The notes under the pieces were generated by a model. That model was not told where the DNA came from and made no database searches. It saw nothing but the letters and a program-made list of their open reading frames with translations. A DNA stretch of 64,000 bases, from contig WHVY01000005.1 in NCBI GenBank assembly GCA_022266195.1, forward strand, positions 372,001 to 436,000. Direction: 5' to 3'. A program made the position numbers and the translations under genes. Positions 1 through 10,862 of the stretch are shown one piece after another. Numbering within the stretch: the stretch's first letter is position 1; every line of letters begins with the position of its first letter. The stretch is from Tetranychus cinnabarinus (lineage: Eukaryota > Arthropoda > Arachnida > Trombidiformes > Tetranychidae).

Positions 1-553
1 TTTTTCTGTTCATTTACTTAATTTAATCCCAATTAATAGCTGTTTTTCAATATCGTGATTATTTCTTGTCCGAAGATTCAACCAATATTCAGATCCTTTC
101 AACTAAAAAACAAATCGGCTTTACAAATAAACTCTACTTTGCATGTCACACAAGAAGAGGAAATACAAGATTAGATCATGAAATTATTGTGAAATTCATA
201 TCTATGGTGTGGATGATTCCATAAATTTTGAAAGTCAATAGTCTTAACTTGATATCAAAGGGATTTCAACTCTAAACTAAAGAAGTTACAATTGAATAAA
301 AGGTCGGAAAAATAGCGAGATTCTTGATTCAAGGCAACGGGTTGTCAATTAACAGATATTCTGAAATTTAGTCGAAATTTATTCACATTTTCAAGAAAAA
401 AGCAATTTATTAAAACAATTTAAAAAACTATTTCAGTTAAATATCGATTATCTCAAAGTTTTCAATACATTATTGTATTTTGAAACGGTTTACAGTTTGA
501 TACAAAATCATGATTGAATGGTGATAATAATACATGTAATGATAGATTCAATT
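1..553 (-). repeat. 3' flank of A-type BTB gene, array repeat copy 1
   Basis: Non-coding. The first bases (T-rich run, then ctgttcatttactta) recur near 4097, 19870, 23882, 27168 and 30870 and mark the edge of the tandem unit. On the minus strand this is the 3' untranslated and downstream region of the BTB gene at 554-2147. An AATAAA-like signal lies near 378 on that strand. No gene is seen here. Confidence 0.7.
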
Positions 554-2147
554 TTACTTTACTCTGTTTTTTGAATACAACTTTTTAATTAACTGAAATG
601 AAATATCAGTTGAAGTTATTGCAATCATTTTATTATCAGAATGTATCTGTCCCATTATGCTCCAAGTCTTTTTGCAAGTGTCGAAAATCATAATCTTTTG
701 TTGCGATCTTATCAACAGTAACACATTTGACTTATGTTGATCCATTTGCAGGTCTTCAAATGTTAAGTTCATTCCTTCAAAGGGCTTAGTTTTCTCTATG
801 GTTTTCTTTACCATATCGAAGACACGGAACGTCAATGACTTAGTAATTATGTAGCATACATCTTTTAAAATGCATGCATGGATTCGATGTCCATCAAATG
901 GGTTATTGTACCAATGAACATGTTCAACGGGAAGGAAACAGAATAATTTTGTATCCTTTTGAGGGTAACAGATGATATTCATTTCTCCGTTGTATTCAAT
1001 AAGTGTGTTTTTTTCCAGATCACACCATTTTTCAATTTTTTTAACTCCATCTTGAATGTAGGCTCTGTAGGATCTGGAACGGAAAAGAACATAATACATA
1101 AATTTGAAATCATAATAGATTGACGATTAAAGTTGAAATTGATAAAATTCACCTTTTTCTGTCAAATTTTGGTCTAAAACAATCGTAGAGTTGATTGTAA
1201 TAGGCACGCGGAGACCCAGACATTTCTAGCCAACGATATTGCTTTTTAACAAAATCAAATCGCAGCCCAGCTCGTCCAGAATCAAAGATGACATCCACCA
1301 CATGCTCCTTGTCGATAATTCCAGTAGGAATTTTAAAGTTGGCTTCGAATGAACCACAAGGTTCCCAACAATTTTCACCGGTGTAGTAACTAATCCCAAT
1401 GAAATCAGTTTTTATAAAATATAGAGAAATTAAATGTTTCTCTTTGATTCGGCTATTAAAACATAAATTACGACATACGTCAGGTTGACATGTAATTTCA
1501 TCGATTAACGGAAGATTTTGAAGGATGAATTCGTCTTCTTTTATGTTCAAATCGTCTCCAAAAGTATAGCACCATCTGATACATTTCATCAGATCTGGTA
1601 GGTGGACAACACGCGATTGATCATGTTTGATCCATTTAAGGATGGCTTGAAACACTTGATATTCATTTTCAATTGATAAATCCAACGATAAGATGTATTT
1701 AACTACTTCCAATGGAAATTCTAAGAAATATTCCCCATGCATAATCCTGAGAAAATTTTTACTCAAAAAAGAGTTGAGCATGTTGAAGTTAAGCAACGAA
1801 GAATCACCTTTCACATGTTTAATTAACGTAGGGATTTGTTTGGCAGTAAAATTTTCGGCTAAAAATGATTGACACGCAGTTTTGATCGATCCAATCCTCA
1901 GATGGTCAGAAACTTCATACATTGGCAAAACGTTTTCCATATTGATTACAATCCAACCGGAATACACCCAATTAATTACTGATTCAAAACAAGATTCATT
2001 TAGATCAAATTGAAATTTCCTCACAACTTGAGAAGAACACAATTCATTAAAAAATGGAATTTTTTCACAAATCAATGATTTAGAAACTGAATATCTTGAT
2101 GAGCGATTAATCAACTCGATTTCATCTTCACTTTTAATCTGCAACAT
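554..2147 (-). CDS. BTB/BACK domain protein (A-type, intact)
   Basis: Two exons, 2147-1153 and 1073-554, joined across a 79-bp GT-AG intron that restores the frame (split Arg codon); 504 residues. Residues 10-97 look like a BTB fold, with the pattern SKSLICEKIPFFNELCSS followed by ESCFESVINWVYSG. Residues 98-200 look like BACK (FLEFPLEVVKYILSLDL, then ILKWIKHD and LMKCIRWC). A cysteine cluster CQPDVCRNLC follows at 220-229. The last 270 residues are shared only with the paralogues here and may be a degenerate kelch-type propeller, but no kelch motif is clear. BTB/BACK proteins usually act as Cullin-3 substrate adaptors; that role is inferred from the family. ATG 2147 is chosen because paralogues B and F begin at the same position relative to the BTB fold. 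This is the only A-type copy with no visible lesion. Confidence 0.85.
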
Positions 2148-3382
2148 AATGCAAACAACAGATTGGAAAGGTATAGATCAAGAAAAAGGATTTAAAACAA
2201 CTTATAGTAAAGTTGAACTTGATTTGAATAAAACAAAATTTAAAGACACAGTTAAGACAAAATTTGACTGACAAAGTCACAGTTAAAATGGTGAATTTGA
2301 AAAGCCAACACTTTTTCAGACGATCACAAGATCACAAATGCATAACACATGCGTGTTCCACCCAAAAAATTTTTTGTCTTTGTTTATCTTGTTGATTAAT
2401 CACCACAAAAGATTCTTTTAACCGTTTATTGTGCAAACGGTTTTTAGTTGAATATCTTTTGGATCAAGATAAAAAAGTGTGAAATATCAACAATAAATAT
2501 TAGTTGAACCTTTTACTGTTTCCAATTTCATTTCTTTAGTTGACTTACAAATATTTTTAACCGTTAATTGGATAAGATTTCATGCTTTTACATGAAATGC
2601 GAGTGTCCAACACAATAATGATTTTTCTTTAGTCTCGAGTTACAAATGACCATTTGTATTAATAATTTGTATTGTAATATCAATTGTAATAATTCAATTG
2701 ATTTTATGAGTTAAGACAATTGTCTTACCCTTTTTTGTCTCAAAGTTGGTGTAATTAGCTCAAGAATAGGCTTTCAACTTGGACCTTAAACATTTTTTGT
2801 TTTGCAGATTAGGATCAAACCGTTCAACAGAATCAACAATCAAATTTTCAACTAAACACTGATTTACCAAATGATGATTGACTCAATTGACTTTGCATTG
2901 AGATTTATTACATGGCTTGGAGACAGTTTTTCAGATTCGTGATTAACCCTTTTTGTTTTGTTTATCAATTCGAGCCTTAGCTCTATGTTCATAATTTTCC
3001 CCACTGCAAACTTTCTCCACACCCTGTAACGAATTTAATATTGTCAATGACTGTTGGCGTACTTTCTTTTTCGTTATTATTTAATTGTTTCCCATTGGCG
3101 TTGAATTTTAAAATCGTTTTGTGCAGCAATACAATTGATACAATACATTGAGATACAAATACTTGAAACTGAATATTTATTACTTGGAACACATGGCGCA
3201 TTAAGATTTATCTTTGCCCAAACTTTACAATACTGTAATTATTAATAATATGATTCTTAGCTTTCGCTGAAAATCCTTCATAATAACTTTAAATTATTCT
3301 GTACATTATGGATTCTATTTTTAATATGCTTTCAATTTTTGTCAAAGTATTCATGAACAAATGAATTGGCGATCAAGCAAAG
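2148..3382. other. A-type upstream region and inter-gene spacer
   Basis: No gene. It holds the 5' region of the A-type gene, the conserved block at 2405-2665, and spacer sequence (near 2890-3030 and 3190-3330) that recurs around 22440, 27830 and 31610-31860. A 70-codon minus-strand ORF here lies in repeated spacer and shows no conservation of reading frame. Confidence 0.6.
2405..2665 (-). promoter_or_regulatory. Conserved upstream block of A-type BTB genes, copy 1
   Basis: About 260 bp retained in four copies (also 6464, 22120, 31255), starting about 260 bp upstream of the A-type start codon. It holds a perfect inverted repeat AACCGTTT/AAACGGTT at 2420-2427 and 2435-2442, a second palindrome (ATCTT..AAGAT), and TTCATG..CATGAA. 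Its position suggests a promoter or enhancer, or a 5' non-coding exon. The function is inferred from conservation alone. Confidence 0.45.
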
Positions 3383-3463
3383 ATTCTCATTCAATGTAAG
3401 ACCTCTTCGTGGATTCCACGTGGTCCATTCAATCTACTAATAGTTGAAGAGACTATCTCTCTA
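3383..3463 (+). pseudogene. F-type BTB gene fragment
   Basis: About 80 bp matching the F-type gene at 17919-17995, the segment encoding ILIHCKTSSWIPCGLF. Neither BTB nor BACK sequence accompanies it. It is the remnant of the plus-strand partner gene of this unit. Confidence 0.7.
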
Positions 3464-3559
3464 ATAAAGACTTATAAAGAAACATCAATTCGATGTAAAA
3501 GGAATTCTTTTAAAGAATCTCGAAAAACATTGTGCCTTTCATCTCAATGGTGTCAATGG

Positions 3560-3783
3560 TTTCATAGATTTTGAAATGAAATCATCTTATTACTGCATTG
3601 TTATGGAGCGGACTACAACTTCCAAACTAAAGAAATATCAAGCGACGCAAAAAATGAGAAAATTCGCTCAATTCTCGACTACAGGCAAACTTGTTATTGA
3701 TATTAATAACTGCATTTTACTAATTTACAGTTGTATTCTCAATACATCAAAATGTTGGGAGTTGATTCGATAAAAAATTGAGA
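3560..3783 (+). repeat. Array 3' spacer with 65-codon ORF, copy 1
   Basis: This segment recurs downstream of F-type sequence at 19290-19517, 23395-23540, 26265-26400, 26745-26930 and 30400-30540. Copies 1 and 3 have an open frame beginning near SSYYCIV, but the other copies are broken by indels and have lost the frame. It is probably an untranslated 3' region or decayed sequence, not a gene. Confidence 0.55.
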
Positions 3784-3990
3784 GGTAATGAAATTGGTCA
3801 ATGAGGCGTCGATGCCACGGGTGGGTTAAACAACCGTCCAACAGTCAATGATCTAGGAGTTTAACGTTAGTGGAAAGAAATCTCTTCCTCAACTAACACC
3901 TAGACCCTGTCAGACCTTTTTGACTACACACTACCTCACTTAATGGTCAAGGTCTCAACATACCTAATAATAATGATATAATAAGGTACT
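3784..3990 (+). repeat. GC-rich hairpin cassette, copy 1
   Basis: This is an island of higher GC in AT-rich DNA. It starts at the conserved phrase aatgaaattggtcaatga, and its 3' side carries the phrase ccctgtcagacctttttgac. It contains a short hairpin CCAC-gg-GTGG (3815-3824), the small stem GGTT..AACC (3824-3835), and a longer stem with arms GTTAGT and AACTAAC (3866-3897). Other copies are near 16420, 19530, 23535, 26930 and 30535, with a remnant near 26095. The flanks are conserved while the hairpin arms differ. Confidence 0.6.
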
Positions 3991-4096
3991 GACGCTATAT
4001 CAGTTTTTTTCATTTTATTCATTACTACAAATAATTCAGCACGAAAAGACCATTCAAATTATCTTATTCAACAAATGTCAAAATTGAGATTCTTTT

Positions 4097-4642
4097 TTTC
4101 TGTTCATTTGCTTCATAAGTCATAATTAATAACTGTGGCTACAGAGTTGTGATTATTTAATGTCCGAAGATTCAACCAATAAGCAGATCTTTTCAACTGA
4201 AAAACAAAGCTTTAAAATCAAGTCCACTTTGTACATGACTAAAAGGCGCGTCTAGCAAATTAGATCATGAAAACACAGTGAAATTCATCTTCATGGTGTG
4301 AATGGTGCCGTAGATTTTGAAAGTCAATCGTTTTGACATCATATTGATATTAAAGAGATTTCAATTCTAAACTGAAGAAGTTACAATTTAATAAAAGAGC
4401 AGAAAAATAGCAAGATTCTTGATTCAAGGCAATGGGTTTAATTTTTCAAAGATATTCTGCAATTAAATCTAATTTTACATGACATTTTTCGCAATAATCA
4501 CATTGAAATCCATTTAAAAATTTTATTAAGTTAATGAATTACAAATATCTCAAAAATTTCAATATACCATGTTGAAATGGTATTGAGTTGAATACAAAAA
4601 TCTCATTCATTGATGGCGATAACATAATTGTAAAAAATAATC
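4097..4642 (-). repeat. 3' flank of A-type BTB gene, array repeat copy 2
   Basis: Non-coding. It is colinear with 1-553 with substitutions and small indels, and forms the 3' region of the minus-strand BTB gene copy that follows. No gene is seen. Confidence 0.65.
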
Positions 4643-6229
4643 TTACTTTACGCTCTTTTTTGTGTACAACTTTTTAATAAACTGAACTGGAATATAAGTT
4701 GAAGTCAAAGTTATCATTTCATTACCAGAATATATTTGTCCCATTAATGTCCACATCTTCTTGCGAGTATCAAAAATCATAATTTTCTTTTGAGATTTTA
4801 TCGAAAGTATAATATTCGACTTGTGCGAATCAATCTGCAAATCTTTAAACGTTAAATTCATGCCTTCAAACGGTTTAGACTTCTCGATAGTTTTCTTGGT
4901 TATATCGAAGATGCGGAAAGTTAATGATTCAGTAATGATGTAACATACATCATTTAAGATGTATGCATGGATTCGATGTTCAGCAAATGGTTTAATAAAC
5001 CAATCTTTGTGTTCAACAGGCATAAAACAGAATAACTTTTGATCCTTTTCTGTATAACCAATGATATTCATTTCTCCGTTATACTCTATCAATGTGTTCT
5101 TTTCAAGATCAACCCAGTGATCAATTTTCTTAACTTCATCTTGGATGTAGGCTCTGTAGGAACTGGAAAGGGAAAGAACATAATATAATAATTCAAAATC
5201 AGTTTCACAATAATAATCGTAATAATACCTCTCTCTATCAAATTTTGTCTTGAAAAAATCGTAACGTCTATTGTAATAATTGTGTCGAGACCCAGACATC
5301 TTTAACCAACGATATTTTTTTTCAACAAGATCAAATCTCAGCCCAGTTCGTCCAGAATCAAAGATAACATTAACCACATGCTCCTGACTCCAATTCAGAC
5401 CAATGTGAATTTCACGGCTTGCTTCGAATGAACCACAAGGTTCCCAACAATTTTCAGCGGTGTAATAACTCATACCAATTATATTTTCTTCCAAGAAATA
5501 CACAGAAATTAAATGCTTCTCTTTGATTCGGCTATTTCAACATGAATTTCGACATTCACCGGGTTCACATGCTAATGCATCCAGTTGCGGTAGATTTTTG
5601 ACGATAAACTCATCTTCTTTTATGAGCAAAAAGCAGTCTTGAAATGTGCGACACCACCTGATACATTTCATCAGCTCCTGTAGATGAACACCACGCGATT
5701 GATCATACTTAATCCATTTCATGATGGCTTGAAACACTTGATATTCAGTTTCAACACATGTATCCAAAGATATAATGTATTTAACAACTTCCAACGGAAA
5801 TTCCAAAAAATATTCACCGTTGATGAGTCTCAAAAAATTTCTACTCAAAAAAGAATTGAGCTTGTTAAATTTTTGCAATGTTCCATCCCTTAACATCTTC
5901 TTAATAAAAGCAGTGATTAGTTTGGCTGAATAATTATCTTTCAAAAATGAGACACAATAACTTGAAATAGGTTCAATGCCCAAATGATCAGAAACTTCAT
6001 ACATCTCTACAAAGTTTTCCATATTGATTTCAATCCAATCGGAATACATCCAATTAATTACTGATTCGAAACAAGATTCTTCCAGATTAAACTGGAATTT
6101 TTTTTCAGCTTGAGACGAACACAATTCATTCAATAATGGAATTTTCGCACAAATCAAAGATTTAGAAACTGTATAACTTGATGAGCGATTAATCAACTCG
6201 ATTTCATCTTCACTTTTGATCTGAATCAT
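4643..6229 (-). pseudogene. BTB/BACK A-type copy with in-frame TGA
   Basis: Exons 6229-5229 and 5162-4643 correspond exactly to those of the gene at 554-2147; the second exon is 520 nt in both. The full-length product would be about 506 residues. A TGA at 5537-5539 lies in frame just after the cysteine cluster, where paralogues have TTT (Phe). It truncates the protein to 230 residues, keeping BTB and BACK but losing the C-terminal half. The 66-bp intron is a multiple of three with no stop codon, so intron retention would not disrupt the frame, unlike the 79- and 76-bp introns of its paralogues. Everything else is intact, so the lesion is young, is an assembly error, or the short product is the functional one. 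Readthrough is possible but unsupported. Confidence 0.75.
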
Positions 6230-6463
6230 AATTTAAACAATAAAGTAAAAAATGGAGATTGAGAAAGCTGATGATAATAACTCACTTATTCAAGTTGAAC
6301 TTGGTTCGAACAGCAAAAAAATTAAAGAAACAGTTGAGACAAAATCACAGTTTAAAACGGTGAATTTGAAAACTTAAAAATCTTAACTGAAATGTGGTTG
6401 TAATGTGTGCAAGTGCGCATAGTTTATAATCACTGCTAATTTTTAAATCTTCACCATCAACTG

Positions 6464-6695
6464 TGAAAACGGTTTTTGTTGAACATCTTTTGGATCAAGA
6501 TAACAATCTTTTAAACATCAACAACATTAGTTGAACCTTTTACTGTTTCCAATTTCATATCTTTAGTTGACTTTCAAATGTTTTAAACTGTTAATCGGAT
6601 AAGATTTCATGCCATTGCATGAAGCCCGAGTATTTAACACAATGCTAATGATTTTTCTTTAATCTCGAGTTACAAATGACCATTGTATATGTTTT
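6464..6695 (-). promoter_or_regulatory. Conserved upstream block of A-type BTB genes, copy 2
   Basis: Same block as 2405-2665, upstream of the B copy. The first palindrome is partly eroded here (GTGAAAACGGTTTTT), while the core TTTTGGATCAAGATAA and the segment GAACCTTTTACTGTTTCC are kept. Confidence 0.45.
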
Positions 6696-6852
6696 TTTTC
6701 GTCATTTGATTAAATTAGTTGTTAACTGGCTTATGAACTGGATAATCAAATTTTCAACTAAACACTGATTTACCAAATGGTGAATGACTCAATTGACTTT
6801 GATGCAAGACAAACATGACTTACAAGATGTTAAAGAATGATTCTCACAAAGT

Positions 6853-6936
6853 AAGGTGCCTAATTGGTGCGATTTTTTTCGATTTCCTTTATATTGTAGA
6901 GGACGAAATTACAGAATCGTACCAATTAGGCACCTT
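6853..6936. repeat. Short inverted-repeat element (84 bp)
   Basis: The arms AAGGTGCCTAATTGGT (from 6853) and ACCAATTAGGCACCTT (to 6936) extend to 21 bp with one mismatch and enclose about 40 bp. It lies in spacer where other units have no such sequence, so it looks like a tiny MITE or hairpin insertion. No convincing target duplication is seen. Confidence 0.55.
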
Positions 6937-6989
6937 TCCTTGTCAGATTCATTATTAACTCTTTTTACTCTGTTTATCAATTCGAGCTT

Positions 6990-7000
6990 CCCAGTCAACA
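6990..7000 (+). repeat. Left terminal inverted repeat of EnSpm element
   Basis: CCCAGTCAACA, identical to the reverse complement of 16158-16168. The similarity stops after 11 bp. Confidence 0.8.
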
Positions 7001-7039
7001 GAGGTTTTTTTATGGAGCCATTTTTACTGTTTTTTGAAT

Positions 7040-7120
7040 CAATTTTGACTCAACATTTTGAGTCAAAAGAGTAAAAAGCAAAAATGACTCAAAAATGACT
7101 CAAAAGCGCGTCAAAAAGCA
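7040..7120. repeat. Left subterminal repeats of the transposon
   Basis: About five copies of a TGAGTCAAAA-type motif in both orientations, the same motif as at the right end. In plant CACTA elements such subterminal repeats are binding sites for the element's own accessory protein. Here that role is inferred. Confidence 0.6.
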
Positions 7121-7380
7121 AGATACTGAGAATTCAAACCGACGAATTTGAATTCAAAATTCAGTGAATTTCAGTGAAAATCAAAATTTAATTTTGCTTT
7201 AATAATTTGACAGATTTAAGAAATTTTACAAGTGTTGAAATATACAAATTTGAGATTCAAAATAATAAAATTGGATAGAAAAATAAATTTTCGATATAAA
7301 ATAAATCTTTGGCTGAATTTGATTTTCTCTTTTTAGATTGATTTTGAAATTTTCAATTATATGTACGAAAAGGGCACTTT
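7121..7380. other. AT-rich internal spacer of the transposon
   Basis: Untranslated sequence between the left subterminal repeats and the stop of the small acidic ORF. No gene or motif is recognised. Confidence 0.5.
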
Positions 7381-7665
7381 CTAATCAGTTTCCATCGGTT
7401 CTTGAGTATTTTCCTGGAAATTCTGTTGTAAGGCATCATCACAAATTTCCATTGGAGTAGCTATGTTTTCTGGAATTTCAAAGATCCTGCCAACGGTGGA
7501 AAATTGAAATTCAATGTTTGTTGATTCCATGATGTTGCCATTGAATTGATTTGCGGTGGAAACCATAATTGTTGCGTTGATTTCCGTTGAATTATTGAGA
7601 ATCTGTTGATTAGTTGAAATTTCCATTGTGATTTGTGAATTTGAAATCGTAAGATTGTTGTCCAT
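7381..7665 (-). CDS. Small acidic ORF of the transposon, unknown
   Basis: 94 residues from ATG 7665, starting MDNNLTISNSQ. It is rich in Asn, Gln, Thr and Glu and has an acidic tail (CDDALQQNFQENTQEPMETD). The frame stays open upstream to 7779, giving 132 residues, but the extra part is Phe/Ser-rich like translated AT-rich DNA. It lies 340 bp downstream of the transposase stop on the same strand, so it could be a separate gene or a 3' exon of the transposase transcript. No domain is recognised. It may be non-coding. Confidence 0.35.
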   Translation of the reverse strand: MDNNLTISNSQITMEISTNQQILNNSTEINATIMVSTANQFNGNIMESTNIEFQFSTVGRIFEIPENIATPMEICDDALQQNFQENTQEPMETD

Positions 7666-8005
7666 GACAATATGTTGGCTTTTTATATTTAAAAAATCTA
7701 ATTGAACTAAAACTGAGAAATAATGAAGAATTCGATGAGAATCTGAGAAACACACAAATGTCACTGACTGTGAAAACACTTACTTTATTGAATATTAGTT
7801 GAAAATCTTGATTACTGAAGAAAATCTGATGAATTTGACACAATTAATTAAAAAATTGAATTCACACAAATGAGAAATTGAAAAAGAAACACAAAAATAC
7901 TAGAATAAACGAGGAAGTGAATGAAAAACGCTAATGAATAAAAAGAATAAAGCCAAATTGCTTCGAATATCTAAGAAAATAGCTTTTTTTGTTATTCTTT
8001 GACTT

Positions 8006-10489
8006 TCACTTATTGTCCAGGAATGAATCGATTAGATAGTCCTTTGAATATTTAAAATGGAAATTAGAGCTTCTTATTATTATCGCTTTTTTGATATTTC
8101 GGTCAAATTCTTGAAGCTTAGATTCTTCTTGAATGCCTTTAATTTCATTAATATGATCCAGTGGAAATGAAAATTCTCCGGTATATCCTTTGAAGTTGAT
8201 TTTGATAGGTGCACTTTTGAATTCTTTGCCATAAAAGAAATAATGATTTTCAATTTCGAAAATGTGTTGAATTTGCAGAAAATTTCCATCATCACCGATT
8301 CGTACAATAGAATCATTTCTCGACTTGTCTAGTGAATATTTTTCGGTCGAAAATCTTACAGATGATACGCTTATGCTCTTGAAGAATTGTATCGAAGGAA
8401 GTCGAGCGGCGATATAGATGCCGAATTTGTCAAACAATAAATCTGTAATATGACTTCTAGTCGCTGAATCTACACATTCATCACGAATCGTTGTCACTGC
8501 CAATTCTTTGTCATTTTTCTTGGCTCCGAAAATCTTTTTCTCTCTACCATTCAATGTCCAAAAATTCACTTTTGTTTCCATCAATTCACGATGCTTGAAA
8601 TCATTCAAGAAAACTCGAACCAAATTCTGAGCAATATTGGATGTCCGTCGAACTTTTTCCTTTAGAATTCCCATTTGATTTTCAACGGGGTAAGCTGATA
8701 AATTTGCGAATGGGCCGAGAGAAGCAACTGAATCTGGAATGTGAGTCAAAATATGGAGATTATATGTCTTTTGAGTTTTCCCATACAATTCATCAACTCC
8801 TCTTTGAAATTCTTCGACCAAATTTCTTAATTCACAAACAATATCATTAGTGATGGATTCTTTGTTGAGAAGAAGGTAAATTCTGATGAGGCATAGAATG
8901 TTATTGATGGCTTTTGGCTTCAATAAGCCTCTGATAGAGGGTAGAAAATAGTAACAGAGAAAACTATCGAATTCTGCTGATTTCCAAAATTTTACTTGAT
9001 TCAGGTCTCTTGGAGGCCTTGAGAATTCAGAGGGTACCATGATTGATTTCAACCTTGAGCCAAGCTCATTCTTGAATAGATTCCTATCTACTTTGGATTC
9101 CAGTAAACTTCCAATTTCGCTCGATAACCAACTTTTTGATATTATGGCTCGAAATATCCCAAGCACTATGCAATGCATAGGCTCCACAGCGAATCCTTTA
9201 ACTATATCAAAATCGTCAAGTTCAATTAGAGGAGAAATTCCAATAAGGCCGGAGAATCTGGAGAGATCAACATCAATACTACTATTGGCTAGATATTCTT
9301 TGAAATTCAAGAAATCAGCTTTGTTCCTTTTCAATTCTTGAATTTGATTTCTTTCTAGATTCGGGTAGACTCTTGCACCTTGAAATGAACTGGCTTGAAC
9401 CAAACACCAATCACAACCATTGAGATGGTTGAATTGGCGAACATTTCTAAGATAAGCGCGCATAGGCGCATCTGCAATTACTCCAATTAGGTGAAAAGTA
9501 GCTTGAATTCCAATGAATCTCGAATCCGATCCATTTTTCCAAATGATTGGAAACTTAGAAAGAGTTTGTAATTCCTCAATTACCGGACCAAGATAAATTT
9601 CAACTGGGGGCTTCTTCCTGCCAACGAATAGAGCAACCAAGAAAAAATTCTCGCGTCTAAATTTTCTAGACATTTCATTAACAGTGACGAAAACAGGGAA
9701 AATTGACGAATTTGAACTGTTACCAACAGAAACTTCGTCTGCGTGGAGAGTCAGAGTTAATCGTTTTGTTCTAGAATCAACATTAGAATTCTTTACTCTC
9801 TTCGCCTCACTTGAATTTGAAATTTCCAAATCGCTTGAATCTTGCCAACATGATTCTGGTAACAATGGTAGATGAATCTCAAGTTGCTCTTTCAGTGGAA
9901 CACGTAAAAAATATCTGTTTGGTTTGAGCTGGACAGGATAAGATTCTCCATCACATGTATATAAACCAAAATTCTTTGGTTCACCATAAAACGGACCATG
10001 AGAATGTTGTTTTGCACATAGTTCATAGACGCAAACAGATTGACTTTTGGATCTTTTATCCCAAAAATACCTCACACTCGGAAAATTATTGTCCATGGTT
10101 GAAAATCGTTCACTGTAAAGGTTAAATAAGTTGACAATCTTCTCAGCTGCACTCAAGGTAACTCCTGGGGTGGACAATATTGTTGACAAAACAGCACCAA
10201 CATATTCACTTTTTTCCGGTAGATTCAACTCTGTAGAATTTCGAATTTGCTGGAATCCTGGATTTGAATTATCTTCAGCAATTACAGGTAAAGCAGGAAA
10301 TGATGGTTTAGGTTGCAGTTGTTGCTGTTTACGGCACAAAAAAGCTGGCTTAGCCAAAATCCTCGAAGAATTCAAACTTAACACTCTAGATTCATTTTCC
10401 TCGGCTTCAGGCAGGTCAAAAATATAATTAGAATTTTCAATTTTGGCCCTTTTACGTTTTTGGTAATTTAAAGCACGTGTTGAAGACAT
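8006..10489 (-). CDS. EnSpm/CACTA-like transposase, single exon
   Basis: 827 residues with no stop or frameshift. The order of motifs fits animal Tnp2-like transposases. A Cys/His-rich segment (about 150-195, CVYELCAKQHSHGPFYGEP) comes first. Next is an RNase-H-like core opening with LTLHADEVSVGNSS and FPVFVTVNEM (about 245-275, likely first catalytic Asp), then a conserved loop NGCDWC (about 358-363). These are followed by VEPMHCIVLGIFRAI (about 435-450) and HILTHIPDSVASLGPFANLSAYPVENQMGILK in two parts (about 580-615, likely catalytic Glu in PVENQMG). Where many relatives have Asp-x-Met-His, this one has Glu-Pro-Met-His. It is divergent from the BEN-like gene starting at 10863. The N-terminus is basic (KRKRAKIEN), fitting nuclear import. 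Activity cannot be judged from sequence alone, but the frame is intact. Confidence 0.8.
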   Translation of the reverse strand: MSSTRALNYQKRKRAKIENSNYIFDLPEAEENESRVLSLNSSRILAKPAFLCRKQQQLQPKPSFPALPVIAEDNSNPGFQQIRNSTELNLPEKSEYVGAVLSTILSTPGVTLSAAEKIVNLFNLYSERFSTMDNNFPSVRYFWDKRSKSQSVCVYELCAKQHSHGPFYGEPKNFGLYTCDGESYPVQLKPNRYFLRVPLKEQLEIHLPLLPESCWQDSSDLEISNSSEAKRVKNSNVDSRTKRLTLTLHADEVSVGNSSNSSIFPVFVTVNEMSRKFRRENFFLVALFVGRKKPPVEIYLGPVIEELQTLSKFPIIWKNGSDSRFIGIQATFHLIGVIADAPMRAYLRNVRQFNHLNGCDWCLVQASSFQGARVYPNLERNQIQELKRNKADFLNFKEYLANSSIDVDLSRFSGLIGISPLIELDDFDIVKGFAVEPMHCIVLGIFRAIISKSWLSSEIGSLLESKVDRNLFKNELGSRLKSIMVPSEFSRPPRDLNQVKFWKSAEFDSFLCYYFLPSIRGLLKPKAINNILCLIRIYLLLNKESITNDIVCELRNLVEEFQRGVDELYGKTQKTYNLHILTHIPDSVASLGPFANLSAYPVENQMGILKEKVRRTSNIAQNLVRVFLNDFKHRELMETKVNFWTLNGREKKIFGAKKNDKELAVTTIRDECVDSATRSHITDLLFDKFGIYIAARLPSIQFFKSISVSSVRFSTEKYSLDKSRNDSIVRIGDDGNFLQIQHIFEIENHYFFYGKEFKSAPIKINFKGYTGEFSFPLDHINEIKGIQEESKLQEFDRNIKKAIIIRSSNFHFKYSKDYLIDSFLDNK

Positions 10490-10862
10490 ATTTTCACTTG
10501 TTTACATTTAATTTCAATTGCGGAAATTTTATCAATTTTATCAAATCAGGAAAAGGAAATATACTTTATCTAATCAAATTAAATAGAAATTCTCAATTAT
10601 CAGAAAGATAAGAAAAGATAAAAAATTTGAATATTCTTTTTAGAAATTAAACGAGATAATGAAAAAGAATAATTGAGAAAAAAAGCTAAATTGCTAAGCA
10701 ACCAAGCTTTAAAGCATAATCAGCTTTAGAAAAAAGCATAATCTTTTCGATTTTAGCATAATTCGATTCACACTTGAAAGTGTTGTTTTAAACCTTCTTC
10801 TTTTTTGTTTTCCATTATTTACACTTGTTAATCTTTTTTACTGAGTAAATCTGTGAAATTTT
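10490..10862. promoter_or_regulatory. Divergent promoter region with three phased repeats
   Basis: This is the 373-bp gap between the transposase start (minus) and the BEN-like gene start (plus), so it must hold both promoters. AGCATAAT occurs three times in direct orientation at 10713-10720, 10735-10742 and 10755-10762. Start-to-start distances are 22 and 20 bp, roughly two helical turns, as expected for a protein-bound operator array. The binding protein is unknown. Confidence 0.45.

Noticed and set aside
5537..5539. TGA as a selenocysteine codon
   Set aside because: The paralogous residue is Phe, not Cys, and no SECIS-like structure was noticed downstream.
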